In this document: positions 1-5,996 of the stretch, in pieces
How the letters are laid out: every line of letters begins with the position of its first letter
Position numbering within the stretch: position 1 is the first letter of the stretch
From: Deltaproteobacteria bacterium
GTDB lineage: Bacteria > Myxococcota > Myxococcia > Myxococcales > 40CM-4-68-19
DNA: 43,949 bases
Assembly: GCA_025358085.1 (NCBI GenBank)
Contig: JANYKT010000039.1
Span: forward strand, 1 to 43,949
Direction: 5' to 3'
Position numbers and translations under genes: made by a program
The notes under the pieces: model-generated
The model's database searches: none
What the model was told of the DNA's origin: nothing
The model's input: only the letters and a program-made list of their open reading frames with translations

Positions 1-81
1 GGCGGCGCGCAGGGCGGCGCCGTAAGCGGGGCTCGCCTCGGCGACTTCGCGCGCGGTCTTCCATTGACGGCTCCAGCTCAC
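1..81 (-). CDS. Partial unidentified protein, N-terminal 27 codons
   Basis: An open frame runs leftward from a GTG at 81 off the window edge. The first residues read MSWSRQWKTAREVAEASPAY. A weak AGGA lies about 9-12 bases upstream of the GTG. The frame is divergent from the baseplate gene at 179, so the 97 bases between them should hold both promoters. Too little is visible to assign a family. The call rests only on the absence of stops and on natural-looking amphipathic composition, and it could be a chance frame. Confidence 0.35.
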   Translation of the reverse strand, partial: MSWSRQWKTAREVAEASPAYGAALRAA

Positions 82-178
82 GGATTCTATCCTACGTGAA
101 GGCAAGCGCAGGTGCCGCCACTCCTCGACGGCCGAATCGGAAGCGCGCCTGCTCGGGAGCCATCAAGCTGGGGGGTCT

Positions 179-661
179 GTGGCTGAAAATTTATACGCGC
201 TCTTGCAGCAAGCTCAGCAGATCGCCGCGGCTGGTGCCGCCAAGATGTATGGCGCCGAGGTCGCGGTCGTCACGAACGTCAAGGATCCGCTCAAGCAAGG
301 ACGGGTCAAGATCTGCCTTCCGCGGCTGCCGGGAAAGCCCGAGAGCGACTGGGCTCGCGTCGTGCAGCCGGCTGCGGGACCGGGTCGCGGGTTCTACTGG
401 CTCCCGCATGTGCACGACGAAGTGCTCGTTGCGTTCGAGCGCGGCGAGGCCCACAAGCCCTTCGTAGTGGGCTCGCTCTGGAACGGCAAGGACAAGCCGA
501 TGAAGGACGCGTACACCGACGAGAACACCTCGGTGATGCTGCAGTCCAGGTCGGGGCACCAGATCCTGCTCGACGACGCGGACGGGGAAGAGAAGATCAT
601 CATCGCGGACAAGTCGGGGAAGCGCGCGCTGACCTTCCACGTCAAGAATCAAAATTCTTGA
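179..661 (+). CDS. Phage baseplate assembly protein V / VgrG-like spike, N-terminal part (frameshifted)
   Basis: This is the OB-fold (gp5/Phage_base_V) part of a contractile-injection spike. It trimerises under the tail tube and carries effectors. Residues 24-35 (MYGAEVAVVTNV), the following DPLKQGRVK, and WLPHVHDEVLVAF then PFVVGSLWNG are classic for the fold. It starts at GTG 179 behind a run of G. The gpD/gp27-like N-terminal half of a canonical VgrG is absent, as in stand-alone baseplate V and eCIS spike proteins. The frame ends at TGA 659-661 after only 160 residues, in the middle of the transition to the gp5 beta-helix. The expected continuation (LIETSEGDLEL) is in the -1 frame of the next entry. 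I read 179-2256 as one gene of about 690 codons broken by one missing base. Confidence 0.8.
   Translation: MAENLYALLQQAQQIAAAGAAKMYGAEVAVVTNVKDPLKQGRVKICLPRLPGKPESDWARVVQPAAGPGRGFYWLPHVHDEVLVAFERGEAHKPFVVGSLWNGKDKPMKDAYTDENTSVMLQSRSGHQILLDDADGEEKIIIADKSGKRALTFHVKNQNS
650..661 (+). other. Apparent -1 frameshift junction in the spike gene
   Basis: The sequence CAAAATTCTTGA carries the junction. In the upstream frame it reads CAA AAT TCT TGA (Q N S stop). Reusing one A of the AAAA run gives CAA AAA TTC TTG ATC GAG (Q K F L I E), which restores the usual gp5-repeat reading. Three explanations remain: a one-A loss in a homopolymer, an assembly error, or a real -1 slip. The run is short and does not match the canonical X XXY YYZ heptamer. 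The 4-base TTGA overlap would also allow reinitiation at TTG 658. Confidence 0.7.
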
Positions 662-2256
662 TCGAGACAAGCGAAGGCGACCTCGAGCTGCACGCGGCGA
701 AGAAGATCGTTTTCGACTGCGAAGATCTGGAGATCAAGACCAAGAAGAAAGGCACCATCGAGATCGGCACCAAGTTCGATCTGGTGATCAAGGACAAGGG
801 GCAGATCAAGGCGGGGCCGGTGATCAACATGAAGGCGTCCCGCATCGACTTCAACGACGGAGGTAGCGGAGGAGGCGGAGGAGGAGGCGGCGGCGGAGCC
901 AAGGGCGGCGCGAAGGGTGCGGGCGCCAAGGGCGGAGCGAAGGGCGCAGAAGCGAAGGGCGCTGGCGGGGCCGGTGCGAAAGGCGCGGGTGCGAAAGGCG
1001 CGGGCGGCGCGGAAGCGGCGCGCGGGCCCGGCGGGGGAGACCTTGCGCAAGACGCAGTTCCAGCTGGGGCCAAAGGGGCCGGCACTGCAGCCGGCGCCGC
1101 GAGCCCGGGTGATCCCAAGGAGGGAACAAAACCAGGCGATGCGGCATCTTCGAACCCGGCGGCCGACGCCAAAAAGGAACCGGCCGCCAATCCCAAGACG
1201 GAGATCCTGAGTGGGACGCTGGTCAATGCCGCCGGCACGCCGCTCAAAAATTGGCCACTGCGCCTGATCGGACCCGAGGGACTTCCTGTCAGCGACGCCG
1301 GCCTCAGCGGCAGGAAGGGAACCACTCAATGCGTGTTCAAGCGCGGGTTCTTCTATAGCGATGCGGAGGGCAAGTATTCTTTCGAAGGATTGACAGGCAA
1401 GTACCAGGTCGAGCTGGTGATGCCGGCCGTCGCTTATGACCCCGCCGCGATGCCGCTGTCGGGGAAGAAGCCCGCCGGGGGGCAGCCTGCCGGCGACGCT
1501 GCGCCGCCGGCGGCGAATGACGGCCCGCCACCTCCGGGCTCGGGGGAAGAGCTGCCGAAGGGAATGCTCGGCGCCGCCTGCTTCGCGGGCCTCAAGGGCG
1601 CGGACCTGAGCGATGGCGAGGCGAGCTTCATCCTGTCGCTCGCGCACCGCGACTCTTCGTCGGACGATCATCTCAAGATGATGCGGCTTGTCTTCAAGGC
1701 CTACTGCAAGCTCGGGGCGACTCCGCAGGTTGCGGCCGGAATGTCGTCCCAGTTCGCCATCGAATCGGGCTGGGGCAAGTCCGTCTCCGGCAAGTTCAAT
1801 TACTTTGGAATCAAAGGAGAGCCGGGGACACTCTGCAAGACGACGGAGCACAATCTGTCGGACGCGGAGGTCGAAAGACTGAAGAGCAAGGATCTCTGGA
1901 TCAGCTCCGAGCCAGCGACGAAGAAGGACGGCACGCCCTATACCATTCACCATATCTGGGCCGCGTTCTGCGATTACCAGAGCCTGCCCGACGCCCTTCA
2001 GCACAAGTATGATCTGCTGGCGGGAAAGACGAGGCAGCAGACTTATACCAAGCACCAGGTGATGGAGTCGGCCACTCCGGAAGAGTTCTGCAAACGCATC
2101 CTTGAAGCCGGATATGCGACCGCGGTCGATTACACTGACGTGCTGATTGGCGTGTTGAGGAACGTCGATCAATATGCCTTCAAGAAGAAGGGCCAGTCGT
2201 CGGCGATCATCAACGCGACAGCAAACTCCGAAGTCGACCCCTCCCGCTTTTCCTGA
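658..2256 (+). CDS. Spike C-terminal part: gp5 beta-helix, linker, CarboxypepD-like domain, glucosaminidase effector
   Basis: Residues about 1-68 continue the gp5 needle, with repeats such as DLELHAAKKIVFDCEDLEIK. Residues 70-180 are a Gly/Ala/Lys collagen-like linker. Residues about 183-257 (SGTLVNAAGTPLKNWPLRL ... YSFEGLTGKYQVEL) look like a carboxypeptidase-regulatory/transthyretin beta-sandwich. A Pro/Gly linker follows. Residues about 325-520 are a FlgJ-like glucosaminidase; its signature AIESGWGKS ... FNYFGIKG places the probable catalytic Glu at 369. The expected role is cleavage of target peptidoglycan after injection. The TTG at 658 is only nominal, because the reading probably comes from the upstream frame. 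The next gene starts 15 bases later. No immunity gene is recognisable beside it. Confidence 0.8.
   Translation: MIETSEGDLELHAAKKIVFDCEDLEIKTKKKGTIEIGTKFDLVIKDKGQIKAGPVINMKASRIDFNDGGSGGGGGGGGGGAKGGAKGAGAKGGAKGAEAKGAGGAGAKGAGAKGAGGAEAARGPGGGDLAQDAVPAGAKGAGTAAGAASPGDPKEGTKPGDAASSNPAADAKKEPAANPKTEILSGTLVNAAGTPLKNWPLRLIGPEGLPVSDAGLSGRKGTTQCVFKRGFFYSDAEGKYSFEGLTGKYQVELVMPAVAYDPAAMPLSGKKPAGGQPAGDAAPPAANDGPPPPGSGEELPKGMLGAACFAGLKGADLSDGEASFILSLAHRDSSSDDHLKMMRLVFKAYCKLGATPQVAAGMSSQFAIESGWGKSVSGKFNYFGIKGEPGTLCKTTEHNLSDAEVERLKSKDLWISSEPATKKDGTPYTIHHIWAAFCDYQSLPDALQHKYDLLAGKTRQQTYTKHQVMESATPEEFCKRILEAGYATAVDYTDVLIGVLRNVDQYAFKKKGQSSAIINATANSEVDPSRFS
865..1023 (+). repeat. Collagen-like Gly/Ala/Lys low-complexity tract
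   Basis: Poly-glycine (GGN codons) runs into degenerate GCNAAGGGC-type units, giving repeats such as GAKGGAKGAGAKGGAKG. It encodes the flexible or rod-like linker between the spike needle and the effector domains. Slippage is likely here, so length may vary between strains and assemblies. Confidence 0.75.
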
Positions 2257-2271
2257 GCAAACGAGACTTCC

Positions 2272-3573
2272 GTGCCCGACGTCAAACTGGAATTTGTGCA
2301 CCGGTCGAAGGTTTTCACCGGCACCCCGCTGGCCGAGTTGCTGCTGGACGCCGGCTGCCCGCCGCTGGACAAATCGCATGAGAAGAGCGACGCCGTCGTT
2401 GCCCTGCAGACCGCGCTGAACCTGCTCGGCTACGACTGCGGCGCTGCCGACGGCAAGTTCGGGCCGGGCACGGCCGCGGTGGTGCGCAGCTTCCAGAAAG
2501 ACGTGGTGGGCAAGGTCAGGGGCAGCGACTTTGGCGCTACTTCTCCGGGCGATGGTCGCGCCGACTGGCTGACGCTCCTGGCACTCGACGCAGCCTGCGC
2601 GGTGAAAGAAGGAGGCTCTTCCGCCGCTGCCGGGGCGCCCGCCAAAGGTTCCGGAGCAAAGCCCGCGCAGCCTGGACCGAAGCCTGTACCAAACGGCGCG
2701 GCCAAGCCTGGTGAGCCGGCCCGGCCTTCGACCGACCCGGCGCCGGCGCCCGCGCCCGCCGGCGCCCCCGCCGAACCGCAGCCGAAATCGTCGGTGCGCC
2801 CCGGCTATGACCTGCTCCCCGAGGATATGAAAGCTCGCTATTTGAAGATGAGCTTCAGCGTTGATGGGAATCAAATCGATTTCGAGCTCGATCACCTCAA
2901 GTACCAGAACATGCACTTCAAGGATGAGGTCAAGGACGGTGTCAAAGTCTTTAATGAATCCTGCAAGGACTTCCTCGTCAGCCTGGTCTTGAATGAGCTG
3001 CAGAAAAAGGAGATGGCCTGGCTGGAGGAGAACGTCGGGCCCAGGCTGGCCAAGGGAACGCCGGCCTTCATTGCGCGCGCCTTCATGGGGAAAGGATCCC
3101 CCGAGGATATCCAGGCGGTGCTGAAGATCGCCGTGAAGATCACCACGCGCCTGCGCGGAGATTGGCGCGACCAGGGCAGCCTCTCCAGCACCGTCGCTGA
3201 CTTCTACAAGCGGAACATGGGCCTCGACTGCAACGGCTTCGCCGGCAACTACGCCAAGGCCATCGGCGCCGGCTATGGGCCCGAGACGTTCATTCCCAAC
3301 TTCGCTCCTGCCGGCAACCGGCGCCAGATGCTCGACGACATCCTGCCGGGCGACGTGATTGTCTGGAACCCCACCCACATCGCGACCATCCAGGGGCGCC
3401 GCGGTGACGGCGATTTCGACATCGTCGAGTCCAACGGCGAGACCGAGGTGCAGGGTCTGGGCAACACGACGCGGCGCCTGAAGGAGACGGGCAGCGACAG
3501 CTTCAAGATCCAGAAGATCTATCCGGACAAAGTGGGCAACACCGAGACCGTCTGGGTCGCGACACTCAAGTAA
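2272..3573 (+). CDS. Peptidoglycan-binding, NlpC/P60-like putative effector
   Basis: The 433-residue protein starts at GTG 2272, 15 bases after the spike gene. Residues about 38-80 match PG_binding_1 (VALQTALNLLGYDCGAADGK then FGPGTAAVVRSFQ). Residues 111-175 are a Pro/Ala-rich linker. A helical stretch follows (180-300). Residues about 305-433 look like a papain-fold NlpC/P60/CHAP-type hydrolase, with Cys320 in GLDCNGFAGNY and His369 in LPGDVIVWNPTHIATI, and acidic ESNGE after it. The likely role is an amidase or endopeptidase acting on wall peptide stems, complementing the neighbouring glucosaminidase. There is no signal peptide, consistent with delivery by the spike. The exact peptidase family is inferred from the Cys/His spacing. 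Confidence 0.72.
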   Translation: MPDVKLEFVHRSKVFTGTPLAELLLDAGCPPLDKSHEKSDAVVALQTALNLLGYDCGAADGKFGPGTAAVVRSFQKDVVGKVRGSDFGATSPGDGRADWLTLLALDAACAVKEGGSSAAAGAPAKGSGAKPAQPGPKPVPNGAAKPGEPARPSTDPAPAPAPAGAPAEPQPKSSVRPGYDLLPEDMKARYLKMSFSVDGNQIDFELDHLKYQNMHFKDEVKDGVKVFNESCKDFLVSLVLNELQKKEMAWLEENVGPRLAKGTPAFIARAFMGKGSPEDIQAVLKIAVKITTRLRGDWRDQGSLSSTVADFYKRNMGLDCNGFAGNYAKAIGAGYGPETFIPNFAPAGNRRQMLDDILPGDVIVWNPTHIATIQGRRGDGDFDIVESNGETEVQGLGNTTRRLKETGSDSFKIQKIYPDKVGNTETVWVATLK

Positions 3574-3574
3574 C

Positions 3575-3644
3575 GGCGCGGGGGCCAAAGGTGGCCATCC
3601 AGGGGCCGCGAGCTTCATGGGTCCAGATATGGGCCCCCCGCGCC
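3575..3644. terminator. Long imperfect inverted repeat between convergent genes
   Basis: GGCGCGGGGGCC (3575-3586) faces GGCCCCCCGCGCC (3632-3644), complementary except for one extra C. It begins directly after the stop of the NlpC-like gene and precedes the end of the convergent DUF4276 gene. There is no U-tract. It may act as a factor-assisted bidirectional terminator, or mark the edge of the effector cassette. Confidence 0.35.
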
Positions 3645-3664
3645 ACAAGACGGCCCGCTCGGCG

Positions 3665-4225
3665 TCAGCTACCGTCTTGAAGCAAGCGCCTCAACCCGCT
3701 GCAAAAAGCGTTGAAGCTCCGTGAATTGCTCCTCTCGAGCGACAGTAAGGGGCCCATCCGACGCGCCCCATCGCGCTTTTGATACTCAGGAATGAATTTT
3801 CGCAGCTCAGCGACCGGACTTCCGAGTCGGTCCGGCTCGCGATAAAGGGCCTTTTGAGCCTGGGCCAACAACTCGGGCTTATCGAACGCCTGGGCAATCG
3901 CTTCCCAATCACCGAGCACCCATGACTCCAGATCTCGGCACGCGACGCGGACCAGCACTTTTGATCTCCCGGACTGCACCACGAGGTCAACAAGGCGCTG
4001 CTTCACCGCTTGGCAGTCGCCGGAATCCTGGTCGCGCAGAACGACGAAAACCGATTTTGGTGCAAGCCAACCCTTGAGCTTGCGAACGAGCTGCTTCTCC
4101 AGATCCTGTTTCCCTTGAAAGACGAGATAACGGACGTCGGCAACCTCCGGCAGAAGGCGGGAAACCAAGCCTTCCAGAAGATCCTTGGCAGAGGGCTCTT
4201 CGAGCAGGAACACGAGCGTGGTCAT
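3665..4225 (-). CDS. DUF4276 family, TOPRIM-like protein of an ATPase/TOPRIM pair
   Basis: The 186-residue protein starts at ATG 4225, which overlaps the ATPase stop by ATGA. It is therefore translationally coupled and second in the operon. A longer in-frame start at 4360 would lie inside the ATPase and is rejected. The N-terminus FLLEEPSAKDLLEGL has the acidic first motif (Glu9/Glu10) and VVLRDQDSGDC has DxD (Asp65, Asp67), as in TOPRIM metal sites. DLESWVLGD around 98-106 is typical of DUF4276. Pairing with an OLD/SMC-like ATPase resembles split OLD/PARIS-type systems, where the TOPRIM partner is a nuclease effector. The nuclease role is inferred. Confidence 0.78.
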   Translation of the reverse strand: MTTLVFLLEEPSAKDLLEGLVSRLLPEVADVRYLVFQGKQDLEKQLVRKLKGWLAPKSVFVVLRDQDSGDCQAVKQRLVDLVVQSGRSKVLVRVACRDLESWVLGDWEAIAQAFDKPELLAQAQKALYREPDRLGSPVAELRKFIPEYQKRDGARRMGPLLSLERSNSRSFNAFCSGLRRLLQDGS

Positions 4226-5418
4226 TGCGGGTGCGCGCCGCCGAGGAGGCCCTGCGTCCAGAGGTAGCCGAGCTTGTCCCCCTCCGCCATGTACTTCACC
4301 AGCTGCAGGTCGTCGGAGCCGCGCTTGATGACGGTGTATCCATTTTCCTTTACCAGCCAAAACACCTCGCCCAGCTCCACTGCATTCAGGAAGTCGGGGG
4401 AGTGCGTGGACACCAGCACTTGCCCCCCGCGCGCCGAGTAGCTGCGGAACTCCTCGGCCAGGTGGCTGAGAAGCGCGGGGTAGAGCTGGTTCTCGGGCTC
4501 TTCGACGCAGAGTAAGGGATGCGGGTGGGGGTCCAGCAGAAGCACAAGATATGCGAGCATCTTGATGGTGCCGTCGGAGACGTAGCGCGCCAAGAACGGA
4601 TCTTCGAAGGAGCCGTCCTGAAACTTGAGCAAGACCCGTCCCTCGTCGGTAACTTTGGAAGTGACATCCTTCATGCCTGGGATGCGCTCACCGAGCCGCT
4701 TGAGGATCTGCTCGAACACAGCCTTATGCTGCTTCTGCAGATACTCAACGACCAGAGAGAGATTTTCGCCCTCGCGTGACAAATGCTCCGCATACCCCGC
4801 CTCTTGCTCGGGTCGCGCTCTGCTGATGTGAAAGTCCGACAGGTGCCAGTTCTCGATCAGCGTCCCCAGGGCGACTGCGGCCGGAAACCGCTCGAATTGT
4901 GCGAGCCCTTTTATGGCGAGGATGTCCGGGCTCCTGAGCGTTTGTGTTTCGCGGTGCAGCTCACTCGCGCTGTCCACGGAGTCGAGCTCGTTGGTGACCG
5001 CCTCGCCGGTTCCTTTGCTGAAATCCAGGAAGTGCCACGGCTGGCCTCGGCTCCCTCTCCGGTACTTGAGTACTTCGCGCGCAACGAACGGCTTTCCACC
5101 CTGCTCGTCGATCTCGATGGAGTAGGTGATCAAGCTCTGTTTCTCACGGCCCAGGTCGGCCCGGATCTTCAGCTCGATCTCGATCGGCCCGGTGGAGTTG
5201 CGCGACCGCACCTCTTGAAAGCCGCGGCTTCCACCGAGTTTGCCCAGCGCCGCAGTGACATTCGTTGCCATCGCATCGCGCAGGAAGCCGAACACCGAGA
5301 ACAACGTGCTCTTGCCCGCGCCATTTGCTCCCACCAAGACGCAGAACCCGGGAAGGTCGCGCAGATTCACGTCGCGGAACGCTCGGAAGTTCTTGAGCCT
5401 GATTGCCTCGACACGCAT
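4222..5418 (-). CDS. AAA/ABC-type predicted ATPase (OLD/SMC-like), COG4637-type
   Basis: The 398-residue protein opens with IRLKNFRAFRDVNL and Walker A GANGAGKST at 30-38. A helical insertion follows. The ABC-like signature is in YVSDGTIKMLAYL, Walker B is LLCVEEPENQLYP, and the switch His is in VSTHSPDFLN. This is the domain order of RecF/OLD-like sensor ATPases. ATG 5418 has GGAGG 11 bases upstream and AAGG closer in. The overlapping DUF4276 gene follows. In related split systems the ATPase assembles with and restrains a TOPRIM or other toxin until phage cues arrive. Which trigger is used here cannot be read from sequence. Confidence 0.85.
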   Translation of the reverse strand: MRVEAIRLKNFRAFRDVNLRDLPGFCVLVGANGAGKSTLFSVFGFLRDAMATNVTAALGKLGGSRGFQEVRSRNSTGPIEIELKIRADLGREKQSLITYSIEIDEQGGKPFVAREVLKYRRGSRGQPWHFLDFSKGTGEAVTNELDSVDSASELHRETQTLRSPDILAIKGLAQFERFPAAVALGTLIENWHLSDFHISRARPEQEAGYAEHLSREGENLSLVVEYLQKQHKAVFEQILKRLGERIPGMKDVTSKVTDEGRVLLKFQDGSFEDPFLARYVSDGTIKMLAYLVLLLDPHPHPLLCVEEPENQLYPALLSHLAEEFRSYSARGGQVLVSTHSPDFLNAVELGEVFWLVKENGYTVIKRGSDDLQLVKYMAEGDKLGYLWTQGLLGGAHPQ

Positions 5419-5530
5419 GAACCTTATGCCTCCATCCGTCCTCGAAATCAGGCCGCATTCTTATCAGGATCCGGGATCCCTTTCACGGAGAATACCTACT
5501 AGAGGCTGCGCATCCAAAAAATCGATCTTG

Positions 5531-5890
5531 ATGCTGATAGATAGCTTTGGCGCGGCTATCTCCGATGCTGCGAAGAAGGCCAAATACGAGAAAGAGATCG
5601 GTTCTAAGTGGATGATCGCGACGCGCTACAAGGCGTTGCACGAACGCCTCGATGACGTGATCGCAAACAAGGAGATTGCGTTGCCGAAGAACGTCCGAGA
5701 GACAATATCCGCGGAACTCCCTGCAGGCTATGAACTCCTCCGGCGCACTCGGAATGCAGCAGGCCATCCGGAGATTCCGGTCGCCGTAGAATCCGAGACA
5801 GTTTTCATGAATTTGCGAATGTTTGCCGAGTACGCCCGACGAGCACACAGTCTGCTCGATTACCTTCAAAGGACTCCGATTGATTGGTAG
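5531..5890 (+). CDS. Small HEPN-like protein, possibly an N-terminally truncated remnant
   Basis: The frame extends left into the antisense of the ATPase, so I start it at ATG 5531 (119 residues). The protein is helical. It carries RTRNAAGHP at 72-80, giving Arg74-x4-His79, the RxxxxH pattern of HEPN ribonucleases and HEPN-like folds. It then ends in helices (YARRAHSLLDYLQ). The full-length relatives I have in mind have more N-terminal sequence, and no good ribosome site is seen, so truncation is plausible. It is divergent from the ATPase/TOPRIM operon and may be a third component or a fossil of another defence gene. HEPN assignment is from motif only. Confidence 0.5.
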   Translation: MLIDSFGAAISDAAKKAKYEKEIGSKWMIATRYKALHERLDDVIANKEIALPKNVRETISAELPAGYELLRRTRNAAGHPEIPVAVESETVFMNLRMFAEYARRAHSLLDYLQRTPIDW

Positions 5891-5996
5891 TCGCGATACA
5901 CGGCGAGCCAGTATAGGTGCCACCCAGGTCGACGTCCGTGCCCCTTAAGACCAGGCGTGGAGCGGGTCTGATCGGTTGCGAGGGCGCGAGCCTTCT

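Noticed and set aside
649-3648. A 999-codon open frame antisense to the spike and effector genes
   Set aside because: GC-rich third positions suppress stops on the opposite strand; the translation is Arg/Gly/Ala-rich with no motif, while the plus strand has clear domains.
4225-4360. Longer N-terminus for the DUF4276 protein
   Set aside because: The extra 45 residues are a shadow of the ATPase C-terminus; ATG 4225 gives the family start and the ATGA overlap.
5419-5530. N-terminal extension of the HEPN-like protein
   Set aside because: The frame stays open into the antisense of the ATPase gene, but the translation there shows no helix-rich or family-like pattern.
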